The notes below the pieces were generated by a model that was given only the letters and a program-made list of their open reading frames with translations, was not told where the DNA came from and did no database searches. A stretch of 64,000 nucleotides of DNA, taken from Candidatus Scotarchaeum otlingeri (GTDB lineage Archaea; Thermoproteota; Nitrososphaeria; Geothermarchaeales; JDFR-13). Position 1 is the stretch's first letter. Each line of letters begins with the position of its first letter. The translations under genes and the position numbers were made by a program. The stretch is from NCBI GenBank assembly GCA_002011075.2, contig MTMA02000006.1, forward strand, positions 1,294,599 to 1,358,598. The letters are read 5' to 3'. Of the stretch, positions 44,447-52,548 are shown piece by piece.

Positions 44447-44680
44447 GAGATGTTCCCCCACCAATTTTTTTATAGCTTTTCTACTCATCATGGCTAGTAA
44501 TAATGAGGTTATGCTTATCATAATTATTGTACCAGCATCACCAGAACCATAGCTTATGTTTAGAATTAAGTTATATGATGCAAATAGAAAAGTATCAAGT
44601 ATCTTATCTATTATATTCTTATCAAAAATCATAAACGATATGATTACAGTAATTATGAATAAAGCGTATAGATCGTTCAT
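44438..44680 (-). CDS. Small two-helix membrane protein of the element
   Basis: 80 aa with two membrane helices (about residues 5-22 and 49-65) separated by a short loop with GSGDAG, and a basic then acidic C-terminus (RKAIKKLVGEHLSD). This size and topology resemble the small hydrophobic coat proteins of archaeal spindle-shaped or membrane viruses, but the similarity is only of layout. It has its own TATA-like TTTTTATATT upstream, after a GC hairpin. Its end overlaps the integrase end by 9 nt. Confidence 0.6.
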   Translation of the reverse strand: MNDLYALFIITVIISFMIFDKNIIDKILDTFLFASYNLILNISYGSGDAGTIIMISITSLLLAMMSRKAIKKLVGEHLSD

Positions 44681-44702
44681 TATTCACCACAATATAAAAA
44701 GT

Positions 44703-44726
44703 TGGGGGATCGGGGTTCTCGCCCCG
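44703..44726 (-). terminator. GC-rich hairpin with T-run ending the membrane/structural operon
   Basis: On the minus strand CGGGG (44726-44722) pairs with CCCCG (44715-44711) around 6 nt. CCCCC and then AACTTTTTA follow. It sits 13 bp after the stop of the 198-aa protein gene and ahead of the promoter of the 80-aa gene. It looks like an intrinsic-type terminator. Confidence 0.5.
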
Positions 44727-44738
44727 CACACATCCAGC

Positions 44739-45335
44739 CTAGTCCTCCCTCCGCCTAAAGTAATACGCCAACCCCAAGAAGCCAAGTCCAGCAACACCAC
44801 TAGCCATATAAACCGGTATCATTACCGCTTCTCCACCTGTTGGAGGAGGAAGAACGATTGAATCTTCAAGTATACCTATGAATTGAGCTGTGACACTCCA
44901 AGTGGTTGGACTCTTGTCATAAGGATTCCTCAGTGTCCATACCCTTATAGTCACATCGACTACATCTTTGCCGGTAACAAGACTTGTTACATCATATCTG
45001 AGGGGATTATCACCGTAAGGCGATATAACCGCTGTATAGTATCTGGTTCCTTTTTGTGCAGGATTTACTACTTGACCGTCAATCTCAATGGTTATGTATC
45101 TAAACCAGTTATCATCAGTACTCTTTACATTCACCTCTATAAATATCTCCTTGGCATTTTTTATATCTGATACAGAGACCGAGAAAGACTGTGGATCATT
45201 GTATGTTGAGCCTACAAAGTCAACAGTAGCTATTGGAATAGTCACCTGCTCCTCTGCATAAACATATGCTATAGAGACCGACGCAGTTATTATAGTTAGT
45301 AGTATAAGTATAGATAATAATTTGGATTTAATCAT
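44739..45335 (-). CDS. Anchored beta-rich surface protein (198 aa)
   Basis: Cleavable-looking signal segment (LLSILILLTIITASVSIAYVYA, about residues 5-26, seen in two parts), a beta-sandwich-like ectodomain (IFIEVNVKSTDDNWFRYITI), a proline/glycine hinge (VLPPPTGGEA), then a membrane helix and the tail YYFRRRED. Such C-anchored proteins are typical virion or cell-surface proteins. The start at 45335 has a good GAGGTGG. It lies 9 bp below the 158-aa gene on the same strand. Confidence 0.65.
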   Translation of the reverse strand: MIKSKLLSILILLTIITASVSIAYVYAEEQVTIPIATVDFVGSTYNDPQSFSVSVSDIKNAKEIFIEVNVKSTDDNWFRYITIEIDGQVVNPAQKGTRYYTAVISPYGDNPLRYDVTSLVTGKDVVDVTIRVWTLRNPYDKSPTTWSVTAQFIGILEDSIVLPPPTGGEAVMIPVYMASGVAGLGFLGLAYYFRRRED

Positions 45336-45344
45336 AATGCCACC

Positions 45345-45821
45345 TCACGGATTAGCAAAGACAGTTGTAGAATTGGAGACAACACTATCTTTTATCGTCA
45401 TTGAAACTGTGAATGTCACCTGGTGACTAATCGATGTATTCTGGAAAGTAAATATAATGTCCAAAGAAAACGGGGAATTAGTCACGGGGATTGAGTATGT
45501 AGCGTTACCTATGCCACCAGATAATAGGTTTAATGGTAGATCGCTGAATATATCGATCTGTGCAGCAGGATCATCAGTAATTATATCCAAAGTAGCATTC
45601 ACTAAATAGTTATTTGGAGATATTGTTAATGTGGCTAAGCCTTGAACGGCACTAAAGTTAGCACTAGAAACCCCTATTATATCTGCAACTGATAATGTGT
45701 CCAAGTAGCTATCTGCAGGAGCCATATTTATCTCTGGAATCATGTAGTAGCTGTACCCTGCGAATAACAATAATATTATACCGAGCAATGCAAAGATTTT
45801 ATATTTCTCCATACGGATCAC
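45345..45821 (-). CDS. N-anchored beta-rich surface protein (158 aa)
   Basis: The start is probably ATG 45812 (MEKYKIFALLG), with GGTGA 5 nt ahead. One N-terminal membrane helix (about 4-22) is followed by an all-beta domain rich in Ser/Thr/Asn (ATLTISPNNYLVNATLDIIT) and no C-terminal anchor. It resembles a pilin-like or virion fibre arrangement in which a single helix inserts in the membrane. No charged signal-peptidase-III type site is obvious. Third gene from the end of the operon. Confidence 0.62.
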   Translation of the reverse strand: MIRMEKYKIFALLGIILLLFAGYSYYMIPEINMAPADSYLDTLSVADIIGVSSANFSAVQGLATLTISPNNYLVNATLDIITDDPAAQIDIFSDLPLNLLSGGIGNATYSIPVTNSPFSLDIIFTFQNTSISHQVTFTVSMTIKDSVVSNSTTVFANP

Positions 45822-45829
45822 CTATCACT

Positions 45830-45836
45830 AAATAGA
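45830..45836 (-). promoter_or_regulatory. Junction motif copy 1 (TCTATTT)
   Basis: Directly after the upstream gene's GATTAA end; TCTATTTAGTGATAGGTGA follows, then ATG 45812 of the 158-aa protein. Confidence 0.55.
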
Positions 45837-46688
45837 TTAATCTTCCTTGACGAAGACCAGTATCGCCAGGATAATTCCTATCGCAAGTATTAGTACCATG
45901 AAGCCACTTCCATCTTGCATATTGAATAGGCTTTGGGTAGAGCTGGAAGCTGTACCTAATGAAACACTCAACTCGCTCTGTTTCCAGTTCCAATAACCTA
46001 TTACATCGCTACCATAGATGTTTGATGCAGATGCCTGGATAGGTTGACCCCAGTAGGTAAACGCATCTACAGTTACCGTAACCTCGTATTTAGGCTTATA
46101 ATCAGTATCTTGTGCAGGGGTTCCACCCCATACATTAGAGTGGATAGTATCTATGCTGATAAAGTTGCTCTGGATAGTATCAGTTGTTGAACCAGCAGTC
46201 TGCGATGTCGGGGATCCCACCTGGTATATACTTAAGCTATTGCTGAATACCGAATAACTTCCAGTTGCAGCAGGAGCTTCAGCTTTAACAGTAGATGTCA
46301 CAGTCAAGTTTATATCCTGGAAACCATCGCCATTAAGATCCTTTAGATACTTGCCTTGTATTGTAACATCGAAGCCGAACCTTACATCGGTAATTGCAGT
46401 CATTGTAGCTGGCACCGTCCATGTTTGTGCTGTATATGGAGTTAATGTTCCATCTGGATTTACCCAGTATTTACTTCCATCATCCAGATATACTCTAAGT
46501 ATCCTACCATCTTCAGATCTATAGTCTATGAATGGCCTTGCAGTTAGCCCCGTTGAGCTGTCGCCACTAGATGCATCTGCAGACAATATCCCGCTCCCAG
46601 CGAACCAGGTAAAGTATACTACTCCACCGATCAACACTAGTGCAATCAATATCGCTACTTTATACTTTAAACTAAGCTCTCCCAACAT
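45837..46688 (-). CDS. Anchored surface protein with two membrane helices (283 aa)
   Basis: Helix near the N-terminus (about 11-30), a Ser/Thr/Ala/Gly-rich ectodomain of about 225 residues with strands and a possible calcium-type loop (KDLNGDGFQDINLTV, reminiscent of DxDGxxD), and a C-terminal helix (about 258-278) ending FVKED. The DxNGDG loop hints at metal-stabilised beta-repeats. It is part of the leftward operon and has the junction motif ahead of its start. Candidate virion surface protein; family not recognised. Confidence 0.65.
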   Translation of the reverse strand: MLGELSLKYKVAILIALVLIGGVVYFTWFAGSGILSADASSGDSSTGLTARPFIDYRSEDGRILRVYLDDGSKYWVNPDGTLTPYTAQTWTVPATMTAITDVRFGFDVTIQGKYLKDLNGDGFQDINLTVTSTVKAEAPAATGSYSVFSNSLSIYQVGSPTSQTAGSTTDTIQSNFISIDTIHSNVWGGTPAQDTDYKPKYEVTVTVDAFTYWGQPIQASASNIYGSDVIGYWNWKQSELSVSLGTASSSTQSLFNMQDGSGFMVLILAIGIILAILVFVKED

Positions 46689-46699
46689 ATCCCATCAAA

Positions 46700-46706
46700 A
46701 AATAGA
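46700..46706 (-). promoter_or_regulatory. Junction motif copy 2 (TCTATTT)
   Basis: CTAAACATTCTATTTTTTG, which starts in the stop codon of the 398-aa gene, precedes GATGGG and ATG 46688. Confidence 0.55.
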
Positions 46707-46710
46707 ATGT

Positions 46711-47907
46711 TTAGTCCTGTCTGGTTCGCCTCTGGTAAATTAAAGTAGATAGTATGATTATAATCACTAAGATAATAGATATTGGTTCAATTCTTGTAAC
46801 TGGCTTTAGGTTTGTATCTGTAACAGTAACGAATCCATTGAAGTTTGCTATACTTTCCCAGTAGAACTGATCTGAAAGAATGAGATACGCAGTATTATTT
46901 ATGCGATTACCTGTAATAGAGTCGAAGGCCTCCACAACCACCTCGATTTTATAGTAATAGTTATGCCAACCAGAAGTATATGTGCCTGTTAAAAGTGCGG
47001 TCCATGGAGACTGGTATGTCGTAGTTGCCACTTGAGTAGAGTTGACATATGAAACGCTGTGTGCTAGAAACCAGGTCTGGTTATCATCAACATTGTGATA
47101 AATATTTATAGTATAATTGAAGGTATTTAGCGACTTGCCTATGTCCCCTTGATACGCAACTGTATATGTAGGAGTAATATCATAGTCAAAAGTTATTTGG
47201 AACTGGCTTATACTGTCTCCTCCAGAGCCAGTATAAACATATACATTGTCGATATAATGCGTGACCGTGAAATCGTTATTATATGCTTTAGATGACCTCA
47301 CTCTAAATTGGATCTTATTTGCATATACATTAGGATAGAATGTAAATGTTTTTGCCCAAGTATCACTATAGATATTTGCATTGTACCAGACTTCAACACC
47401 AGACGAATCGAATAAACTAACTCTAAGTGGGAGATACGGACCATTACTGCTCACATCTTCAAATTCTATTTTAGAAATCAATAGATCAGTAGAATCAAAT
47501 TGCTGGTATACCTTTGCGGTGCCCCGCACAGTTGCGTCATTATCATATACACTAAGCTCCCAATCACCCCAAGTTGTCCTGTGTTCACTAACAACCTGTA
47601 CTGCACTTCCAGTACCATCGCCATCGGCAACCTCTCCGGTCCAATTAGTGGCATCAGTAAAAGTGGGGTTCTGCAATACATTTGTATATGTGGGAGCCGA
47701 AGTATACCAGGTAAATAACAGAGAGGATAGCGATGAAAATATGAGGTTATCGTTGATCACGGATAGCTTTGTCCGCCTATCATATTCAAACACCTTTATA
47801 TTCGATATTGAGATAGATGAATCGATATATTCAGTCTTATACCCCAGGCTGATAACAATCATTGATAATAGCAGTATGACCGTGAAATAGAGCAATTTAG
47901 ATTTCAT
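46711..47907 (-). CDS. Large anchored surface protein with jelly-roll-like domain (398 aa)
   Basis: N-terminal helix (about 5-22), a long ectodomain, and a C-terminal helix (about 372-391) with basic-acidic tail QRRTRQD. The middle (about 78-230) has the pattern NPTFTDATNW...GDWELSVYD...YIDNVYVYTG, typical of carbohydrate-binding-type jelly rolls. A second beta domain follows. This makes it the best candidate for a receptor-binding or adhesion spike. It overlaps the CPBP protease gene by 11 nt. Confidence 0.68.
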   Translation of the reverse strand: MKSKLLYFTVILLLSMIVISLGYKTEYIDSSISISNIKVFEYDRRTKLSVINDNLIFSSLSSLLFTWYTSAPTYTNVLQNPTFTDATNWTGEVADGDGTGSAVQVVSEHRTTWGDWELSVYDNDATVRGTAKVYQQFDSTDLLISKIEFEDVSSNGPYLPLRVSLFDSSGVEVWYNANIYSDTWAKTFTFYPNVYANKIQFRVRSSKAYNNDFTVTHYIDNVYVYTGSGGDSISQFQITFDYDITPTYTVAYQGDIGKSLNTFNYTINIYHNVDDNQTWFLAHSVSYVNSTQVATTTYQSPWTALLTGTYTSGWHNYYYKIEVVVEAFDSITGNRINNTAYLILSDQFYWESIANFNGFVTVTDTNLKPVTRIEPISIILVIIIILSTLIYQRRTRQD

Positions 47908-48616
47908 TATAAGCCACCCTATACTGGGTTAAGCCAAAGACAATCCATGCAAACATCGCCATAGGAATTATCAGCTGAGGATTAGAACTAACTATAATAT
48001 TATATAATCCGTGGGCTAAGATCGCTCCCAATAAGCCTCCTTTAAAGCTGAATCCATCCGCCTCTTTATTTCTAAGCATCCCTATAATGAAGTAACCCAG
48101 TATAAGGCTCATTACACCCGTAACGGCATAAATCACATATACTAGGACATTTTCTATCTGGGACTGGTATAGGTATCCTATCATGCTGAATAGAAATACT
48201 ATAACGCTTATACTGTAATATGCTAGTGCATCCATTGGCATCTCCCACTCTCCAGCATCTCTATCGCTAAATAAGTACACCGTTAAAGTCTGTATCACGC
48301 CGCCTAAAACCGCCACCATAATAAATTCCAAATTTTGTTGATATGCCCACCAATGAGCCATGCCGAACATCAATGCAGCTAGAAAACCCGAAATTACATA
48401 TGGCAAACCAGAGAAGTATATTATTACTAAGGGTATGAAGAAACGGAAAATTATTTCTTCCGTAGGGCTTACTATCAATAAGTGAAAAGCCATTGTACTT
48501 ATATCGTTTAACTGAGCCTGAGGAGGAAATAGTAATAGGTTAAAAACAAGTAATGTGGTAAGCATGAGAGATAAGCTAAAAGAAAAGGCTCTAACTACAT
48601 TATAACTATACATCAA
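47897..48616 (-). CDS. CPBP (CAAX-type) intramembrane metalloprotease
   Basis: 239 aa, about eight membrane helices. The three family motifs are visible: SPTEEIIFRFFIP (EExxxR, about residues 51-63), FGMAHWWAY (FxxxH, about 86-94) and GAILAHGLYNII (HxxxN/B, near 205-216). The start is ATG 48613 rather than the TTG at 48616. It sits within the surface-protein operon, so processing of the element's own membrane proteins or host defence against related elements are both possible. Confidence 0.85.
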   Translation of the reverse strand: MMYSYNVVRAFSFSLSLMLTTLLVFNLLLFPPQAQLNDISTMAFHLLIVSPTEEIIFRFFIPLVIIYFSGLPYVISGFLAALMFGMAHWWAYQQNLEFIMVAVLGGVIQTLTVYLFSDRDAGEWEMPMDALAYYSISVIVFLFSMIGYLYQSQIENVLVYVIYAVTGVMSLILGYFIIGMLRNKEADGFSFKGGLLGAILAHGLYNIIVSSNPQLIIPMAMFAWIVFGLTQYRVAYNEI

Positions 48617-48628
48617 TTACCCACCAAG

Positions 48629-48635
48629 AAATAGA
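48629..48635 (-). promoter_or_regulatory. Junction motif copy 3 (TCTATTT)
   Basis: GATTAACTTCTATTTCTTGGTGG joins the end of the 117-aa gene to ATG 48613 of the CPBP protease. Confidence 0.55.
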
Positions 48636-48637
48636 AG

Positions 48638-48991
48638 TTAATCTTGGATCCTCGCCCAACCAAACATTCCCACTAGCTTTACTAAGCCATATTGAAGGAG
48701 AAATAAAGCGAAAAAACCCAATCCACCCAATAATATACTTAAACCCTCAGTAACCCAGTCCAGCAACAACTCGAAATACCTAAGAATATTCACAGGTATA
48801 GATTCTGGAAAAACGACTCTAAGGAAAGCCAGGGGAGACGCATATAACAACATCGCTCCCAACAGGCTACTTAGGAAAATGTAGATCTTGGCCCAAAAAT
48901 CACCTTTGAATATCCTTATTGCAACCGGTAAAACGATGTAGAAAAAGATGAAGAAAATGGGTAAGCTTGAGAGCTCTATAGTTACTATCAT
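48638..48991 (-). CDS. Three-helix membrane protein (117 aa)
   Basis: Hydrophobic segments at about residues 7-25, 33-58 and 75-105, the last containing GGLGFFALFLLQYG, and a C-terminal WARIQD tail. No catalytic residues are evident. A variant motif TCTATATTTTGA is directly before the ATG. It belongs to the run of five very small membrane proteins in the element. Confidence 0.6.
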   Translation of the reverse strand: MIVTIELSSLPIFFIFFYIVLPVAIRIFKGDFWAKIYIFLSSLLGAMLLYASPLAFLRVVFPESIPVNILRYFELLLDWVTEGLSILLGGLGFFALFLLQYGLVKLVGMFGWARIQD

Positions 48992-49011
48992 TTCAAAATA
49001 TAGATTTGAGA

Positions 49012-49245
49012 TTAATCATCACGCCCATACATGCTATATATAGATGCGATAGTGAATGTAGGGATAAAGTCGGCGAAAGGAACCAACTCAATTAATCCAG
49101 AGAGCATAACCAAATCTTCAGTAAGATAATATAGTAAGCCGATTCCTATGAGATCAATAAAGTCCCCTGCTATAGGGATGAAGCCGCCAATAAAATCGAT
49201 TGCATCTAAAATGAGAGACAAAAATATTGCAAGGAGTTTCCTCAT
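49012..49245 (-). CDS. Tiny membrane protein (77 aa) with repeated Ile/Asp-Phe loop
   Basis: Two or three hydrophobic segments, with the internal similarity DAIDFIGGFIPIAGDFIDLIG and, later, ELVPFADFIPTFTI (each shown below 22 residues). Proteins with a DxIPxxGDxxDL pattern are, to my recollection, frequent in archaeal proviruses and plasmids, which supports a virus-like nature. Ends YGRDD. The start overlaps the stop of the 69-aa gene. Confidence 0.6.
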   Translation of the reverse strand: MRKLLAIFLSLILDAIDFIGGFIPIAGDFIDLIGIGLLYYLTEDLVMLSGLIELVPFADFIPTFTIASIYSMYGRDD

Positions 49246-49451
49246 CTCTCTTCACTACCTATGAGGCCGATCTCTTCATAGGCATACCCAACCCCTAATA
49301 TATACAGTACCCCCGTAATCCAGTTGAATGGAAAAGGTATCGACATGATGATCTCTCCTACTCTAACTAGAACTATACTGACTACGATGCCTATCAGTCC
49401 CTTGAGAGTAATCCTCTTTAGGGTTGAGTCCATAGCATCTCTCCAACTCAT
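49242..49451 (-). CDS. Tiny membrane protein (69 aa)
   Basis: An amphipathic N-terminus (MSWRDAMDSTLKRITLKG) is followed by two membrane helices (about 16-35 and 42-58). The 3' end doubles as the Shine-Dalgarno for the next gene (GAAGAGAG). The junction motif lies upstream, inside the end of the 102-aa gene. Possible coat or pore component by size only. Confidence 0.58.
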   Translation of the reverse strand: MSWRDAMDSTLKRITLKGLIGIVVSIVLVRVGEIIMSIPFPFNWITGVLYILGVGYAYEEIGLIGSEER

Positions 49452-49756
49452 AATCTAATCACCAATAAATAGAAGATGTTTAGTAGCTCCGGGAGCTCGT
49501 CTAGGAATAGTATAGCTCCAAATCCCATCAGAAAATAGCCGATTCTATAATCCTCTCTAATAACATATCCAATAACTAGAAGTATTAGACCTACAAACCA
49601 ATGCTTTATCCTAACCCCCAGTATGTAGATTTGAGGACCAGTAGGAGATAATAGTGAAAATGTAACTATATAGGGCGGTAGCGAATTAAATATTATCAGA
49701 GATATTATGGCTATCACAACACCAATAATTAAATATAGATAATTGTTTTCCTCCAC
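49448..49756 (-). CDS. Small membrane protein (102 aa)
   Basis: Hydrophobic segments at about residues 7-24, 47-66 and 71-85, with a short acidic start (MEENNYLYLI) from GTG 49756. No motif recognised. It overlaps its neighbours at both ends by 1-4 nt. Confidence 0.58.
   Translation of the reverse strand: MEENNYLYLIIGVVIAIISLIIFNSLPPYIVTFSLLSPTGPQIYILGVRIKHWFVGLILLVIGYVIREDYRIGYFLMGFGAILFLDELPELLNIFYLLVIRL
49467..49473 (-). promoter_or_regulatory. Junction motif copy 4 (TCTATTT), inside coding sequence
   Basis: CTAAACATCTTCTATTTATTGGTGA is contained in the last codons of the 102-aa gene, ahead of ATG 49451. The motif is kept despite coding constraint. Confidence 0.55.
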
Positions 49757-50088
49757 TAATCTTGTTCACCTATCCTTTCGCCTATCCAATATGCAACTAG
49801 AGCTATTCCGCCGTAGATCAATGCTGATATGATGAACTGGATAGCCACAACGGATAAGATTTGAGTTACAGCCATGGCGTCAGAGGCTTGTCCGATTAAT
49901 GGTATCCATCTAAACCAAGAGCTAGATTCTGTGTATTGGCTCCACATTTTTAGGTATGCTAAATAAGTAACATATCCGCCTATAAATACAGCCCCGGAAA
50001 TAGCTGCAACTATCTTATTGGCTATGCCTCTCCAGCCTAATAAGAGCCCCAGTCCAGCGGCTAAAACATAATATAGTGAGGGAGACAT
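49756..50088 (-). CDS. Small membrane protein (110 aa)
   Basis: Three helices (about 4-20, 27-47 and 76-101), a glycine-rich first helix (YVLAAGLGLLLGWRG) and a C-terminal WIGERIGEQD whose last codons include the GGTGA for the next gene. The start ATG at 50088 is covered by the stop of the 273-aa gene (TAATG). Confidence 0.58.
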   Translation of the reverse strand: MSPSLYYVLAAGLGLLLGWRGIANKIVAAISGAVFIGGYVTYLAYLKMWSQYTESSSWFRWIPLIGQASDAMAVTQILSVVAIQFIISALIYGGIALVAYWIGERIGEQD

Positions 50089-50909
50089 TAGTCCTCCTCT
50101 CTACCTTTGTAAAAAAGGTAGCCCCCGAAAGCTACCAATCCTATACCTATAAACGGTGTAAAGGAAAAGGATTGAGGATTCTCAACGTAGAAAGTAACTA
50201 ATTTTAGCGGCTCATATCTACTAGAATAATCAAGCTCTACAATAACTTTATATGTGCCTCCCTCAAAATCGATGGTACCACGATACCCCCTATCCGTCTT
50301 GGAGAGAATCTTATGCTGGGGATTACTTATCCATTTACCCTCAATAGATGGATATATAACAACAACCCCGCTCCTTGTATATCCACTTTCCACTATGATC
50401 TCGATATTTAGCCGCTGCCTATCCTTGAATACATGTCCATCTGATATGGATTTGCCCTCGACAAGTACACTCGCCCTAGGTGTTTCCCCTCCAAATACTA
50501 TGTAAGTAGTTAGATATACGGCTCCATCCCCTATCCATTGGAACTCATACAGTACATTATCGTATAACCGGGGGATATAGCCCTTATAGTCATATTCCCA
50601 CCAACTGGATGAGGCCAACTGAAGGTCTATTGTACCACCACCTGCACTACTAGAATACCTCAATTGTACACTTGAGAACTTTTCCTCGCTGGAAATCATA
50701 ACCTCAACATTAGAATACTTGCTTAATGGAATATTATCTGGCCTATTGGCATTAGTAGAGCCTATTAGCTTACCATCTATCGTCGGATAATTAAATGGAT
50801 TATAAATCGTCAGCAATGCAAATGGATACGATATCACACCAGAAGCCAATAAAAAACCGAATAAGATAAAGCCAATACCAATTAACTGCTTATTATTTAT
50901 TCTTAACAT
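50088..50909 (-). CDS. Anchored surface protein with two immunoglobulin-like domains (273 aa)
   Basis: N-terminal helix (about 9-30), two beta-sandwich-like domains separated near residue 150 (SVLVEGKSISDGHVFKDRQR), and a C-terminal helix (about 250-266) with tail YKGREED. The alternation of hydrophobic strands and a Cys-free sequence fits an Ig-like surface protein. First of the membrane-protein group, with the junction motif ahead of ATG 50909. Confidence 0.62.
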   Translation of the reverse strand: MLRINNKQLIGIGFILFGFLLASGVISYPFALLTIYNPFNYPTIDGKLIGSTNANRPDNIPLSKYSNVEVMISSEEKFSSVQLRYSSSAGGGTIDLQLASSSWWEYDYKGYIPRLYDNVLYEFQWIGDGAVYLTTYIVFGGETPRASVLVEGKSISDGHVFKDRQRLNIEIIVESGYTRSGVVVIYPSIEGKWISNPQHKILSKTDRGYRGTIDFEGGTYKVIVELDYSSRYEPLKLVTFYVENPQSFSFTPFIGIGLVAFGGYLFYKGREED

Positions 50910-50922
50910 TATCTACACCAGA

Positions 50923-50929
50923 AAATAGA
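50923..50929 (-). promoter_or_regulatory. Junction motif copy 5 (TCTATTT)
   Basis: TTCTATTTCTGGTGTAGATA precedes ATG 50909. TTTAAATTA about 10 bp further upstream is TATA-like, so a true promoter is possible here. Confidence 0.55.
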
Positions 50930-50992
50930 ATAAGTAATTTAAAGACTGAGGAATTAATATTTAATACTGGTTCTAAAGTATATTTATATTTT

Positions 50993-51328
50993 TTAGCTTT
51001 TTCTAATCATTTCACCTACTGATCCTTGCAGAGTATTAATCACCTTTCTAACTAACTCATCCCATAAAAGTGTAGACTTAGCCCACCACAATATGTCATC
51101 CTTATGATAAGACATTAGCTTTAAGAATTTCTGCCAATTGAACCCAACGGGTTTTAGATATTCTTTCCATGAATTCCATAGATAACTCTGTATACGCTTA
51201 TAACACCATATAGCTAGATGATTCCATTTGAAATCGCCTCCTTTTTTCTCAAAGCGTTCTATTTCTTTAACAATTTTGTCTTTAATGTTGTGGGGCTCCT
51301 TAGGAAAAGGCAGATCCACATGTATCAT
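50993..51328 (-). CDS. Small soluble tryptophan-rich protein (111 aa)
   Basis: No family recognised. All-helical pattern with seven or eight tryptophans (HLAIWCYKRIQSYLWNSWKEY, KDDILWWAKSTLLWDELV) and basic ends. No membrane segment. It lies between the membrane-protein group and the tagged proteins of the element. No Shine-Dalgarno or junction motif is evident at its start (ATG 51328). Confidence 0.5.
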   Translation of the reverse strand: MIHVDLPFPKEPHNIKDKIVKEIERFEKKGGDFKWNHLAIWCYKRIQSYLWNSWKEYLKPVGFNWQKFLKLMSYHKDDILWWAKSTLLWDELVRKVINTLQGSVGEMIRKS

Positions 51329-51361
51329 TTTTCATCAATAAGCATATTTAATTATCCATAT

Positions 51362-51664
51362 TTAGATGATTAATTTTTGTAAATTCTTCGATAGTAATAT
51401 AAGATTTAATTCCTCTATTGAGCTAAATCGATATACACTTGTCTTATTAGCTAAATCGTTCAAATACCTCATGACGCCAAAGGGATCGTTCAATTCATAA
51501 TTATCTGGCTCCGGAGGCTCTATTAGGTAATATCCATCATTTCTTATTATTACAGCATATCTGAATACATGAATATGTTTATTGGTATCACAAGATAATA
51601 TTAGGGATAGCGGTATTGATCCTTTACAGTCATAGTGATATGCGTCTGAATGTTTATCCCACAC
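51362..51664 (-). CDS. Small soluble protein (100 aa), unknown
   Basis: Alpha/beta pattern with strands SIPLSLILSC and VFRYAVIIRNDGYYLIEP; no recognised motif. Its start overlaps the end of the tagged 200-aa gene by 11 nt, which supports joint expression. A His-Tyr-rich N-terminus (DKHSDAYHYDCKG) might bind metal; that is a guess. Confidence 0.5.
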   Translation of the reverse strand: MWDKHSDAYHYDCKGSIPLSLILSCDTNKHIHVFRYAVIIRNDGYYLIEPPEPDNYELNDPFGVMRYLNDLANKTSVYRFSSIEELNLILLSKNLQKLII

Positions 51665-52256
51665 TACTTATTCCCTCCACATCCATAAGATACTCCTTAT
51701 ATAGCTGGTCCAGGTACTCCTCCTCCCGCTCCCACTCGTCCATAAGGTCCTCACTCATCCCTCTATACTGATACTTAAGGTCTTCCTCCGAGGGGCCAAG
51801 GAACTCTATTAGCTTCCTCTTATTCTCTCCATATGTCAAAGCGGGATCAATGTGTTTATCAATGTATTCATAGATAATGTCCCAATCCCATTCTGGACGA
51901 TACTTCTTGACCACCCTAAATAAGTTCTGGATCTCTATGGGATTGATATTATCATTATATTTCCTTAAGTAATTATATAGTTGCTGGGCCTCTGGGATCC
52001 ACCAATCTTTAATTATCCGTCTAGACGGCATAGAAGAGATAGATGCCGATTTAATTATCTCCCTAGCTTTCCTCTCCGGTAGGGGATTAACTATTTTCTG
52101 CTTGACTCTAATATGTTTCTTTTTGCGTTTTGTTATAGGTCTAGTTCTTTTCTCCTTATCTTTATAAAATCCGATAGGCTTTTCCGGCTTCTCCCCTAAT
52201 ATCTGGATAATATATCGCCCATCCCGATATGTCACATTATATATGTGTCTTCTCAT
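51654..52256 (-). CDS. Tagged basic protein C (200 aa)
   Basis: Residues about 8-46 carry the element's shared tag: YRDGRY, then GFYKDKEKRTRPITKRKKK. The remainder is helical, with an acidic C-terminus (DEWEREEEYLDQLYKEY). No enzyme motif. The first 60 residues are very basic, so the tag region could contact nucleic acid or a scaffold. It overlaps both neighbours by a few bases. See the proteins at 54425 and 55588 for the other two tag carriers. Confidence 0.6.
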   Translation of the reverse strand: MRRHIYNVTYRDGRYIIQILGEKPEKPIGFYKDKEKRTRPITKRKKKHIRVKQKIVNPLPERKAREIIKSASISSMPSRRIIKDWWIPEAQQLYNYLRKYNDNINPIEIQNLFRVVKKYRPEWDWDIIYEYIDKHIDPALTYGENKRKLIEFLGPSEEDLKYQYRGMSEDLMDEWEREEEYLDQLYKEYLMDVEGISSVG

Positions 52257-52543
52257 CGTCGCCTACCATAATGCCGCTTCATCAATCTACTCCTATAATG
52301 GTCAATGATGTTTAGTGCCTTAGTCTTTAGCCTCGGATGATTAGAATCGAAATCTTGATCTCTAGATACGATCAGACTTAAAAGATTAAGCCGCCTTATT
52401 GCCTTATTATAACTAATCTTATGAGTAACATAATCTTCATAGATAGCCTTGGCTATCCCCTCAACTTCCACAATCTTATCAAGCCCCGGCCCACCCACAT
52501 CTGGAACCCTAGAACCAAGATATATATTTCTTCTACCCATCAA
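52253..52543 (-). CDS. Small basic helical protein (96 aa)
   Basis: Helical, ends in RLMKRHYGRRR, no membrane segment. The central stretch ISYNKAIRRLNLLSLIVSRD resembles YDYSRAIKRVNALIRQYK of the 146-aa protein at 56508, suggesting a shared helical unit. A glycine-rich beginning (VPDVGGPGLDK) precedes. Likely nucleic-acid or virion associated, by charge and context. Confidence 0.55.
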   Translation of the reverse strand: MMGRRNIYLGSRVPDVGGPGLDKIVEVEGIAKAIYEDYVTHKISYNKAIRRLNLLSLIVSRDQDFDSNHPRLKTKALNIIDHYRSRLMKRHYGRRR

Positions 52544-52548
52544 CTCAC

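Noticed and set aside
44703-44730. GGGGTTCTCGCCCC as a possible copy of the tRNA T-arm (att site)
   Set aside because: The loop is 6 nt and does not match the tRNA-Asn T-loop TTCGAAT; the flanks do not match either. Better explained as a terminator hairpin.
46711-47907. 398-aa protein as a double-jelly-roll major capsid protein
   Set aside because: It has membrane helices at both ends and a carbohydrate-binding-like pattern; nothing indicates two capsid jelly rolls.
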